Shown here one piece after another: positions 27,044-34,370 of a DNA stretch of 64,000 bases. Under the pieces are notes generated by a model. It searched no databases. It was not told the origin of the DNA and saw nothing but the letters and a program-made list of their open reading frames with translations. This DNA is from Actinomyces gaoshouyii (lineage in GTDB: Bacteria; Actinomycetota; Actinomycetes; Actinomycetales; Actinomycetaceae). The number at the start of each line of letters is the position of its first letter. Within the stretch, counting starts at the first letter, position 1. The stretch is from positions 62,001-126,000 of the forward strand of contig NZ_MVIV01000006.1 in assembly GCF_002072175.1 (NCBI RefSeq), written 5' to 3'. Position numbers and translations under genes: made by a program.

Positions 27044-28432
27044 GTGACTGAGACGAGCACGAGCAAGACGGACACGGGAACCAGGGGCGCGCGGAGCGGA
27101 GCCGATTACGCCGAGGCGGAGCTCATCCGCGCCAGCGCGGGAGCCCCCGGAACAGAGCTGACCCTCACCGACGACGGCGCCCGGCTGCGCCGCTCCATTC
27201 TGCCCGGGGGAGTGCGGGTCATCACCGAGCAGGTGCCCGGGCTGCGCTCGGCCGCGCTCGGCATGTGGCTCGGGGTGGGCTCGCGCGACGAGGCCCCCGG
27301 TCAGGAGGGCTCCACTCACTTCCTGGAGCACCTGTTGTTCAAGGGCACGCCAACGCGCGACGCCCGCGGCATCGCCGAGGCCTTCGACGTGATCGGTGGG
27401 GAGTCCAATGCCGCCACCGCCAAGGAGCACACCTCCTACTACGCCCGCGTCCAGGGCGAGGACGCTCCGACCGCCCTGGACATCCTGGCCGATATGGTCA
27501 CCTCCTCCCTCCTCGACCCCGCCGAGGTGGAGACCGAGCGCACCGTTATCGTCTCCGAGCTCGCCGATGCCGCCGACGATCCCCAGGACGTCGCGCAGGA
27601 GGCCTTCGCCCGCGCCGCCTTCGGTGAGGGCACGCCGCTGGGCCGTCCGATCGGCGGCACGCCGGAGACAGTGACCGCCGTGCCACGCGACGCCGTGTGG
27701 GCGCACTACCGGCGCACCTACGCCTCCGACACGCTCGTGGTGGCCGCGGCCGGCGCCGTCGACCACGACGAGATCTGCGAGCGCGTGGTCGCCGACCTCG
27801 CCTCGGCCGGCTGGGACGCCTCGGCCGATGCCGTGCCGCGCCCCCGCCGCTTCGAGACCGAGCCGATCGTCGATCTCGATGTCCACGACGTCACCATCGG
27901 GCGCGATAGCGAGCAGAGCCACCTGTACCTCGCCTGCCAGGGCATCCCCGTGCGCGACGAGCGCCGCTGGGTGATGAGCGTGCTCACGACCATCCTGGGC
28001 GGGGGCATGTCCTCGCGCCTGTTCCAGGAGGTGCGCGAGAAGCGCGGCCTGGCCTACACGACTTACGCCTTCGACGCCGCCTACACGGGTTCGGGCGCCT
28101 TCGGCATGTACGCGGGCTGCGCCCCCGGGGACGCCCAGGAGGTCGCCGCTGTCATGGCGGGGGAGTTCGAGCGCTTGGCCGCCGACGGGATCACCGAGCG
28201 CGAGCTCGCCCGTGCCCGCGCCCAGCTGCGCGGCTCCATGGTGCTGGGCGGGGAGGACTCCCTGGCCCGCATGGGCCGCCTCGGCCGCGGCGAGGTCTCG
28301 ACGGGCCGCCTGCGCTCCATGGATGAGAACCTGCGGCTCCTGGAGGCTGTCACCGCCGAGGACGTGCGCGCCCTGGCCGCCTGGCTGGCCGCTCAGAGGC
28401 GCGCCCGAGTCCTCGTCGGGCCCGCTGCCTGA
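27044..28432 (+). CDS. M16 family zinc metallopeptidase (PepR-like)
   Basis: 462 residues. The inverted zinc motif HxxEH is HFLEH, with H92, E95 and H96, and the distal metal-binding Glu lies in ETERTVIVSEL about 75 residues on. The C-terminal half is the second, inactive-type M16 domain containing the R-x-x-x-Y region (REKRGLAYTTYAF). No signal peptide is seen, so it is probably cytoplasmic. The neighbour pair pnp-M16 peptidase is conserved in actinobacteria (Rv2783c-Rv2782c). Substrates are likely peptides but unproven. The first 40 residues are low in complexity, so a later start is possible, though the GTG fits the -10 exactly. Confidence 0.92.
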   Translation: MTETSTSKTDTGTRGARSGADYAEAELIRASAGAPGTELTLTDDGARLRRSILPGGVRVITEQVPGLRSAALGMWLGVGSRDEAPGQEGSTHFLEHLLFKGTPTRDARGIAEAFDVIGGESNAATAKEHTSYYARVQGEDAPTALDILADMVTSSLLDPAEVETERTVIVSELADAADDPQDVAQEAFARAAFGEGTPLGRPIGGTPETVTAVPRDAVWAHYRRTYASDTLVVAAAGAVDHDEICERVVADLASAGWDASADAVPRPRRFETEPIVDLDVHDVTIGRDSEQSHLYLACQGIPVRDERRWVMSVLTTILGGGMSSRLFQEVREKRGLAYTTYAFDAAYTGSGAFGMYAGCAPGDAQEVAAVMAGEFERLAADGITERELARARAQLRGSMVLGGEDSLARMGRLGRGEVSTGRLRSMDENLRLLEAVTAEDVRALAAWLAAQRRARVLVGPAA

Positions 28433-28489
28433 GGCCCGAGAGACCGGCCACCCCGCGGTCACGTCCGGTGGCACGCGGGGGCGGCTGCG

Positions 28490-28495
28490 TAGACT
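28490..28495 (+). promoter_or_regulatory. -10 of dapB, leaderless layout
   Basis: TAGACT, 6 bases, then ATG of dapB. No ribosome binding site. Confidence 0.6.
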
Positions 28496-28501
28496 GCCGG
28501 C

Positions 28502-29254
28502 ATGATGATTCGTGTTGCCGTTGTCGGCGCCGCCGGGCGCATGGGGTCGACCGTCTGCCAGGCGGTGGAGGAGGCCGAGGGGCTTGAGCTCGTCGCCCGC
28601 CTCGACGTCGGCGATGAGATCACCTCCGAAACCCTCGCCGGAGCGGGCGTCGCAGTCGACTTCACCGTCCCCGACGTCACCGAGGCCAACGTCCACGCCC
28701 TCGTCGACGCCGGCGTCGACGTCGTCGTCGGCACCACCGGCTGGACCGAGGAGTCCTACGGCCGCGTCCGCGAGCACCTGGCCCGCCCCGAGGCCGCCGG
28801 GCGCAGCGTCCTCATCGCCCCCAACTTCGCCCTCTCGGCCGTGCTCTCCATGCGCTTCGCCGCCCTGGCCGCCCCCTACTTCGAGTCCGTCGAGGTTATC
28901 GAGCTGCACCACCCGAACAAGGTTGACGCCCCCTCCGGCACGGCCGTCGCCACCGCCAAGGGTATCGCCGCCGCCCGCGCCGAGGTGGGCCTCGGCCCCT
29001 CGCCCGACGCCACCCGGACCGACCCCGACGGCGCCCGTGGGGCGGTCGTCGACGGCGTTCACATCCACGCCGTGCGCCTGCGGGGCCTGACCGCGCACGA
29101 GGAGGTCGTCCTGGGCAACCCGGGCGAGCAGCTCACCATTCGTACGGACTGCTTCGACCGGGCCTCCTTCATGCCCGGCGTGCTGCTGGCCGTGCGCCAG
29201 GTCGGAAACCGCGAGGGCCTGACCATCGGCCTGGAGAACCTCCTCGATCTCTGA
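28502..29254 (+). CDS. dapB: 4-hydroxy-tetrahydrodipicolinate reductase
   Basis: Reduces the DapA product with NAD(P)H in the lysine/diaminopimelate pathway. 250 residues, normal length. Rossmann motif VVGAAGRMGSTV at the N-terminus; the active-site run ELHHPNKVDAPSGTA carries the catalytic His and Lys; the end SFMPGVLLAVRQVG is typical. dapA lies 1.9 kb downstream, separated by a reversed gene and one other gene. It starts 6 bases after a -10 hexamer. Confidence 0.97.
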   Translation: MMIRVAVVGAAGRMGSTVCQAVEEAEGLELVARLDVGDEITSETLAGAGVAVDFTVPDVTEANVHALVDAGVDVVVGTTGWTEESYGRVREHLARPEAAGRSVLIAPNFALSAVLSMRFAALAAPYFESVEVIELHHPNKVDAPSGTAVATAKGIAAARAEVGLGPSPDATRTDPDGARGAVVDGVHIHAVRLRGLTAHEEVVLGNPGEQLTIRTDCFDRASFMPGVLLAVRQVGNREGLTIGLENLLDL

Positions 29255-29267
29255 GGCGCTTCGATAG

Positions 29268-29398
29268 TGGCGAGATTTGAGGATTGCTCGCCCGCAGATG
29301 GGCCCTGAATGCCCGATTCTCGAATGAGGTAACGCTCTGACCAGCATTAACGTGTAATATGGAATCGCGTCAGAAAAAGGAATCCTCAAACCTCGCCA
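29268..29398. mobile_element. Short non-coding element with 18-bp terminal inverted repeats, copy 1
   Basis: 131 bp bounded by TGGCGAGATTTGAGGATT (29268-29285) and AATCCTCAAACCTCGCCA (29381-29398), inverse complements with one mismatch. The interior is more AT-rich than the genes around it and has no credible ORF. Copy 2 (63067-63196) is in the opposite orientation: the inner flank GCTCGCCC of this copy's left end and AGAAAAAGG of its right end reappear, inverted, in copy 2. This size and structure fit a miniature inverted-repeat element or REP-like sequence; no target duplication is evident. It lies between convergent genes and could also act as a two-way terminator. Confidence 0.75.
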
Positions 29399-29412
29399 TT
29401 CCGCGCGATCAG

Positions 29413-30081
29413 TCAGATGACGGCGGCCCAGCAGTCCTCGATGACGCCATCGCCGATCGGCAGTTCGCGCCGCATCCCCGTGGGAGCCATCCCCACCGCC
29501 GTGAACAGCCGGGACATCGACTCATCCCCGCGCACCGCCCATACGCTCACCGCGCCCGCCCCGTCCTCACGGGCCACGTCCACCGCTGCCGCCATGAGCC
29601 GCGAGCCGTGCCCGAGCCGCTGGTGCTCCGGCGCCACCCCGATTGCCGTCACCTCCACTGCCTCGGCGCCAGCCACCGGCCGCCCGGAATCATCAAGGCC
29701 CTGCGTGGGGGCGAGCCCCACCAGCCCCACCACCAGAGCTCCCTGTGTGGCTACCAGGACATGATGCCGCGGGCTCGGCGGCGCGGTCACCGCCTCCTCC
29801 CAGCCCGCCGCCACCACGGGCGCCGCGATCATCGCCCGCACGCCGTCGGGAAGGCCTGCGCCACCGTGAGCGCTGGCGTGGCCCGCCTCCATGGAGGCCA
29901 GCATCGTCACCGCGTGGACCCTCCCGATCAGAGGCAGGTCCGACTCCCGCGCGGGGCGCACGAAGCCCGCCCGCGCCGTACCGTGGCCCGCCGCCGGCTC
30001 CTCGGCCACGGGGCTCAGCCCGGAGGAGGGATCGGCGTCGAAGACGGAAGGCGCTTGGTGCCGCTCGCTGGTCTCACTCAT
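29413..30081 (-). CDS. GNAT family N-acetyltransferase
   Basis: 222 residues. The GNAT core begins at about residue 40 (FVRPARESDLPLIGRVHA) and the acetyl-CoA loop is VAPEHQRLGHGSRLMAAA; the final region MSRLFTAVGM is typical. The first 38 residues are disordered. The ATG lies 7 bases after a TAGGCT hexamer with no ribosome binding site, suggesting a leaderless mRNA. It is reversed against dapB, with the inverted-repeat element between their 3' ends. Substrate unknown. Confidence 0.82.
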   Translation of the reverse strand: MSETSERHQAPSVFDADPSSGLSPVAEEPAAGHGTARAGFVRPARESDLPLIGRVHAVTMLASMEAGHASAHGGAGLPDGVRAMIAAPVVAAGWEEAVTAPPSPRHHVLVATQGALVVGLVGLAPTQGLDDSGRPVAGAEAVEVTAIGVAPEHQRLGHGSRLMAAAVDVAREDGAGAVSVWAVRGDESMSRLFTAVGMAPTGMRRELPIGDGVIEDCWAAVI

Positions 30082-30088
30082 GAGCGCG

Positions 30089-30094
30089 AGCCTA
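30089..30094 (-). promoter_or_regulatory. -10 of the reversed GNAT gene, leaderless layout
   Basis: On the reverse strand TAGGCT is followed by 7 bases and the ATG. Confidence 0.55.
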
Positions 30095-30129
30095 TCGGCT
30101 GCCCCCTCCCCTGCCGGCCCCGGCCTGGC

Positions 30130-30135
30130 TATGGT
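30130..30135 (+). promoter_or_regulatory. Candidate -10 of the dehydrogenase gene
   Basis: TATGGT, 53 bases before the ATG at 30189; the gene has its own GGAGGAGGAAG ribosome binding site. Confidence 0.45.
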
Positions 30136-30188
30136 GGTTGGCAGGCGGCGGGAACGGGCTCGAGCGCCCCACGCGGAGGAGGAAGCGA

Positions 30189-31055
30189 ATGATCCACACC
30201 ATCGCCTGCATCGGGGTCGGCCGCATGGGCGGCGGCATCGCGAGGAACTTGGCCAGGAGCCGCCGCTTCGAGGTGCGCGTGGTCGGGCGCAGCAAGGCTC
30301 CTGTCGAGGCCTGCGTCGAAGCCGGGGCCATCGCCGCGGCCGGCATGAGGCAGGCCCTCGACGGCGCCGACCTCGTCATCACCTGCCTGCCCATGCCCGA
30401 GACGGTCCTCGAGGTCCACCAGGCCAACCGCGAGTACTCGCCCGCAGGGGCGATCTGGATGGACACCTCCACCGTCGATCCCGCTACCGCCCGCGCCCTC
30501 GCCGATGGCGCCCGAGCCACCGGCCGCCGTTTCGTCGCCTGCCCACTGGGCAAGGGCCCGGCCCAGGCCGAGGCCGGCGAGCTGCCGCTCTTCGTGGGCG
30601 GGGACGAGGGCGCCCTGGAGGAGCTGTCGGAGGTCCTCGGGGTCATTGGCGCCGTCGTCCACCGCATGGGCACGGTGGAGAGCGCCGCCGCCTTCAAGCT
30701 CGTCTCCAACCTCATTGGGATGACCACCGTCGCGCTCGTTGCTGAGGGCTATGAGCTGTGCCGCGCCAGCGGTGTGGAGCCCGCCGTCTTCCACGAGGCG
30801 CTCAAGGACACCGGCGCCTGGTCCTACCAGGCCGACCTGCGCCTGCCGTGGATGATCGAAGGAGACCTGGCTAACCGATTCGGCATCGACCTGGCCCTGA
30901 AGGACCTGCGCCTGGCCGTCGAGGCGGCCGCCCGCTTGGGGGTGCCCGTACCCGTCGGCGCGGCTGGGCTCATGCAGCTGGCCGCCGCCCACGCCCAGGG
31001 CTACGGCGGCCTCGACGTCGCCGCCATCGACAGGGTCGTCGCCCCGAGGCAGTAG
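30189..31055 (+). CDS. 3-hydroxyisobutyrate dehydrogenase-like NAD(P)-dependent beta-hydroxyacid dehydrogenase
   Basis: 288 residues, the standard length of the family. The N-terminal Rossmann loop is IGVGRMGGGIARNLAR; the helical C-terminal domain has FKLVSNLIGM with K170 and N174 in the places of the catalytic Lys and substrate-binding Asn. The substrate-binding motif near residue 120 reads ACPLGKGPAQAEAGEL, where most members have D-A-P-V-S-G; the change suggests a substrate other than 3-hydroxyisobutyrate, for example a small aldehyde or another hydroxyacid. It stands alone between a divergent GNAT gene and dapA, so context does not settle the role. Confidence 0.85.
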   Translation: MIHTIACIGVGRMGGGIARNLARSRRFEVRVVGRSKAPVEACVEAGAIAAAGMRQALDGADLVITCLPMPETVLEVHQANREYSPAGAIWMDTSTVDPATARALADGARATGRRFVACPLGKGPAQAEAGELPLFVGGDEGALEELSEVLGVIGAVVHRMGTVESAAAFKLVSNLIGMTTVALVAEGYELCRASGVEPAVFHEALKDTGAWSYQADLRLPWMIEGDLANRFGIDLALKDLRLAVEAAARLGVPVPVGAAGLMQLAAAHAQGYGGLDVAAIDRVVAPRQ

Positions 31056-31136
31056 CCGCGAGCCCGAGCAGAGCCGAAGACCCAGGAAGACTCGGAGAGG
31101 CCCTGAGACGCCCTGTCCTCGGCGCGTGATCGCCGT

Positions 31137-31142
31137 TACCCT
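31137..31142 (+). promoter_or_regulatory. -10 of dapA, leaderless layout
   Basis: TACCCT, 6 bases, then the ATG of dapA. No ribosome binding site. Confidence 0.55.
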
Positions 31143-31148
31143 CAGGGC

Positions 31149-32051
31149 ATGACCCCGAACACCCTGCCCCCGCGCCCCTTCGGATCCGTCGGCGTCGCGA
31201 TGGTCACTCCTTTCCACCCCGACGGCTCGATCGACATCGAGGCCGCGCAGGCCCTGGCCCTCAGCCTTGTCGAGGACGGGGCCGACATGATCCTGCTGGC
31301 CGGCACGACAGGGGAGGCTCCTACCACCCACCTGCCGGAGAAGCAGACCCTGCTTCGCGAGGTGGGTGACGCCCTGGACGGGCGCGCGATGCTCGTGGCC
31401 GGCGCGGGATCCAACGACACCGCCCATGCCGTGCGCATTGGGGCTGGCTCCCAGGAGGCCGGGGCGCAGGGGCTGCTCATCAACGCCCCCTACTACAACC
31501 GGCCGAGCCAGGAGGGCGTCTACCAGCACATCATGGCCGTCGTCGAGGCCACCGACCTGCCCGTCATGGTCTACGACATCCCTGGCCGTACCGGGGTGAG
31601 GATCGAGGACGACACCCTGGCCCGGCTGGCCGAGCACGAGCGGGTGCTCGCCGTCAAGGACGCCACCGGCGACGTCGAGCAGGGATTCAGACGGATGGAG
31701 GCCACAGGGCTGGCCTACTACTCGGGCGACGACGGGCTCAACTTCGCCTGGCTGGCGCACGGGGCCAGCGGCGTGGTCTCCGTGGTAGCCCACGCTGACG
31801 CGCACTCCTGGCGCGAGATGGTGGCCGAGGTCGATGCCGGGGACCTGCCCGGGGCGCGGGCTGTCGCCCAGCGGATGCGGCCGCTGACGGCCGCGATCAT
31901 GGGAGGCGGTCAGGGCGCCGTCATGGCCAAGGAGGCCCTCCTCCTCCAGGGGCGCATCCCCAGTGCCGCCCTGCGTCTGCCGCTCGTGCGCGCCTCCGCC
32001 GAGGAGATCGATGCCCTGCGCGCGGTGCTGGCCGCCTCCGGCCTCCTGTAA
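31149..32051 (+). CDS. dapA: 4-hydroxy-tetrahydrodipicolinate synthase
   Basis: Condenses pyruvate with aspartate semialdehyde, the first step committed to lysine and diaminopimelate. 300 residues. TIM barrel with the substrate motif GTTGEAPT, the catalytic Tyr in APYYNRPSQEG, the IPGRTG loop and the Schiff-base Lys K170 in VLAVKDATG. In many actinobacteria an RNase J gene follows dapA; here a degraded aldo/keto reductase follows instead. It starts 6 bases after a -10 hexamer. Confidence 0.97.
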   Translation: MTPNTLPPRPFGSVGVAMVTPFHPDGSIDIEAAQALALSLVEDGADMILLAGTTGEAPTTHLPEKQTLLREVGDALDGRAMLVAGAGSNDTAHAVRIGAGSQEAGAQGLLINAPYYNRPSQEGVYQHIMAVVEATDLPVMVYDIPGRTGVRIEDDTLARLAEHERVLAVKDATGDVEQGFRRMEATGLAYYSGDDGLNFAWLAHGASGVVSVVAHADAHSWREMVAEVDAGDLPGARAVAQRMRPLTAAIMGGGQGAVMAKEALLLQGRIPSAALRLPLVRASAEEIDALRAVLAASGLL

Positions 32052-32117
32052 GAGCCCCGCCACTGCGCCCGTCACCGCGGCGACCACCGCAACCTCTTCA
32101 CCGCGAGGGGGATCCTC

Positions 32118-32474
32118 ATGACCACTGCTCTATCCAGCCCTGAGGTCTCCACCACCACCCTCAACAACGGCGTCGCCACGCCGGTCATCGGCTACGGCGT
32201 TTTCCTCACCCCGCCCGAGGAGACCGAGCGGGCCGTGCGCGAGGCCATCGAGGTCGGCTGCCGCCCGATCGACGCCTCCCTGCGATGCCTGGGCACCGAC
32301 GACGCCGACCTCCTCCTCGTCCGCCGGCCCTTAGGCGACTACTACGGCACCTACCGCGCCATGGAGGCTGCCCTCGGGGCCAGCAAGGCCCGCACCATCG
32401 GCGTGTCCAACTTCTTCCCGGACCGCTTCGCCGACCTGGTGCAGAACGTCGATTCGGACTGGGGCCCTCACTGA
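32118..32474 (+). pseudogene. Aldo/keto reductase remnant with internal deletion and lost C-terminus
   Basis: 118 residues with a GAGGGGGATC ribosome binding region. Residues 1-54 match the start of an aldo/keto reductase (TPVIGYGVFLTPPEETERAVREA, then CRPIDAS in place of the usual RHIDTA). The next family block present is DADLLLVRRPLGDYYGTYRAMEAA, followed by ARTIGVSNFFPDRFADL, so about 40 residues between them, including the catalytic Tyr and Lys, are missing; the active His position reads R. The last ~150 residues of the fold are absent and the ORF ends in NVDSDWGPH. It cannot be an active reductase. The 3' end sits in a short direct repeat at the boundary with the acyl-CoA ligase gene. 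Confidence 0.8.
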
Positions 32475-32488
32475 TCGGACTGGGGCCC
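32454..32488. repeat. 14-bp direct repeat at the remnant/ligase junction
   Basis: TCGGACTGGGGCCC at 32454-32467 and again at 32475-32488. One copy is the tail of the aldo/keto reductase remnant, the other encodes the last residues of the ligase. It probably marks the rearrangement that removed the reductase 3' end. Confidence 0.75.
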
Positions 32489-34294
32489 CTGGCCTCCCGC
32501 GCCTTCGCCCCGGACGGCCATGATCTGGTCGCGCACCGCGCGGCGCAGCACCTTGCCGATCATCGAGCGGGGGAGCTCGGACAGGATCGCGATCTCACGG
32601 GGGAGGGCGTAATGGGAGAGCGTCCGCTCGGCCCACGCGCGCACCTGCTCCAGGGTGACGGTCTGCCCCTCATGGGGGACGATCGCCGCCACCACGCGCT
32701 CATCGCCGGCGCGACTGGGCACGCCCACCACGGCCACGTCGGCGATCTCCGGCATGGAGCGCACGGCGGCCTCGACCTCGGTGGGGTAGATGTTGAAGCC
32801 GCCGGAGATGATGAGCTCCTTGCGGCGGTCGGCGATGACGTAGAAGCCGTCGGCCTCCTGGCGCACGAGATCGCCGGTGCGCAGCCACCCTCCGGGCAGC
32901 AGGACGGCGTCGGTCTCCTCGGGGTTGTCCCAGTAACCGGCGAAGACCTGGGGGCCGCGCACGAGCAGCTCACCAACCTGCCCGGGCTCGACGTCGACCT
33001 CGGTGTCCTCCGGGTCGACCAGGCGCACGTCGGTGGAGGGGTAGGGCACGCCCAGCGCCCCTGCGCGCCGCTCGGGGGAGATCGGGTTGCCCAGGATGAT
33101 GGGGGAGGCCTCGGTCATGCCGTAGCCCTCGATGATCGTCCCGCCGGTGGCCTCCTCCCAGGCCTGGGCGACGGCCTTGGGGTTGGCGGCGGCCCCGCAC
33201 ACGGCGATCTTGCAGCTTGACAGGTCGGCGCCAGTGGCGTTGGCCCGGGTGAGGATCCGGTCGAACATGACGGGCACGCCCGGGAAGAAGGTGGCCGGGC
33301 GGCGCTTCCAGGCCGTCAGCACCATATCCGCGCTGAACTTGGGCAGCACCACCTGGGCGGCCGCCAGGCCGACGGCGCACAGCAGGTTGAGGGAGAGCCC
33401 GAAGGCGTGGAAGAAGGGCAGCACCGCGTAGAAGGTCTCGCGGCCAGGCGCGCAGACCTGCGAGGCCCACTCCAGGCTCATCTCGGCGTTGGAGCGCAGG
33501 TTCGCATGGGTCAGCCGCACGGCCTTGGGGGCTCCCGTGGTGCCGCCGGTGTAGAGGAGCACGGCGGCGTCGTCGACGCCGGGCAGTGGGTGGCTCGTGG
33601 GCAGCAGGGGGGAGGCGGCCACGAGGTCGTCCCAGGAGCGCACGCCCGCGGGCACCTGCCCGCGCAGTTCGTGGCGCTGGGAGCGGGCGGCGGCCACCGG
33701 CAGTTTGAGGGCGAGGCGGCTCGTCAGGGGCAGGCGGCGCGAGAGGTCGACGCTGAAGATCTGGCGGCCCTCCAGCGAGGCCTCGGCCAGCGATCCGGTG
33801 GCCGCCGCGACCCGGGCGATCGTCTTCTCCCAGGCGATGATGACTTCGCCCTGATGGATCTCGATCTGCTCACGGATCTGGGCGGCCGGGGCCAGGGGGT
33901 TGTGCTCGGCGACGATCGCGCCGATCCGCCAGGCCGCGTAGGCGAGGACGACGTGCTGGGGGCAGTTGGGCAGGATGAGGCCGACGACGTCGCCGGCCCG
34001 CACCCCCAGGCCCCGCAGCGCCTGCGCGGCTCGGGCCACCTGTCGGGCCAGTCGCTCATAGGTCGTGGTGGCGCCCAGGAAGTCCAGGGCGACCCGGTCC
34101 GGGTAGTCGCGCGCGGCGTCATCGAGCATCCGGGACAGCGGCTCGGTGATGGGCGGGATCGTCGCTGCCACGCCCGGGGCGTAGTGCGGCCGGCTCGCCC
34201 GCCCGGGTGCCGAGGCCCCTGGGCCGGTGGCCCGAGGGGCCGGCGCGGTGGGGCCAGCAGGGGTGGCGGCGGGGCCGTCCTGGTCCTGATCCAC
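32468..34294 (-). CDS. Long-chain acyl-CoA ligase (AMP-forming)
   Basis: Activates fatty acids to acyl-CoA through an acyl-AMP. 608 residues from GTG 34294, directly after GAGGAGGACGA. Motifs of the ANL superfamily are in order: LLYTGGTTGAPKAV (about 255-268), the YGMTEASP motif, GWLRTGD, the hinge DRRKELIISGGFNIYPTEVE and the catalytic Lys in MIGKVLRR near the end. The first 45 residues are Ala/Pro-rich and disordered. It is read alone, 61 bases after the HelD-like gene on the same strand, with a palindrome over its putative -10. FadD-type function is likely; chain length is not predictable. Confidence 0.92.
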   Translation of the reverse strand: MDQDQDGPAATPAGPTAPAPRATGPGASAPGRASRPHYAPGVAATIPPITEPLSRMLDDAARDYPDRVALDFLGATTTYERLARQVARAAQALRGLGVRAGDVVGLILPNCPQHVVLAYAAWRIGAIVAEHNPLAPAAQIREQIEIHQGEVIIAWEKTIARVAAATGSLAEASLEGRQIFSVDLSRRLPLTSRLALKLPVAAARSQRHELRGQVPAGVRSWDDLVAASPLLPTSHPLPGVDDAAVLLYTGGTTGAPKAVRLTHANLRSNAEMSLEWASQVCAPGRETFYAVLPFFHAFGLSLNLLCAVGLAAAQVVLPKFSADMVLTAWKRRPATFFPGVPVMFDRILTRANATGADLSSCKIAVCGAAANPKAVAQAWEEATGGTIIEGYGMTEASPIILGNPISPERRAGALGVPYPSTDVRLVDPEDTEVDVEPGQVGELLVRGPQVFAGYWDNPEETDAVLLPGGWLRTGDLVRQEADGFYVIADRRKELIISGGFNIYPTEVEAAVRSMPEIADVAVVGVPSRAGDERVVAAIVPHEGQTVTLEQVRAWAERTLSHYALPREIAILSELPRSMIGKVLRRAVRDQIMAVRGEGAGGQGPQSDQ

Positions 34295-34352
34295 TCGTCC
34301 TCCTCGCGTTGGTCGGCGCCGCCGGGCGCAGCGCGCGCTCCTACGCAACCGT

Positions 34353-34370
34353 AACCTACGGTGCCGTAAG
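34353..34370 (-). promoter_or_regulatory. Putative operator and -10 of the acyl-CoA ligase gene
   Basis: CCTACGG-TG-CCGTAAG is an imperfect palindrome (6 of 7 arm positions), overlapping CCGTA-ACC-TACGG just upstream. On the reverse strand TAGGTT (34358-34353) could be the -10 of the ligase gene, so a bound repressor would block it. TetR-family regulators often control such ligases; no regulator gene is adjacent. It overlaps the end of the helicase gene. Confidence 0.45.

Noticed and set aside
29359-30192. Forward-strand ORF of 277 residues opposite the reversed GNAT gene
   Set aside because: Shadow frame: Arg/His/Pro-rich, begins inside the inverted-repeat element, and the reverse strand encodes a recognisable GNAT domain with its own -10.
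30189-32051. A dedicated lysine operon joining the dehydrogenase and dapA
   Set aside because: dapA has its own leaderless promoter layout and the dehydrogenase motifs do not fit a diaminopimelate pathway step.
32285-33220. Forward ORF of 311 residues running from the aldo/keto reductase remnant into the ligase gene
   Set aside because: Low-complexity His/Gly/Asp-rich shadow of the acyl-CoA ligase, whose reverse-strand motifs are complete.
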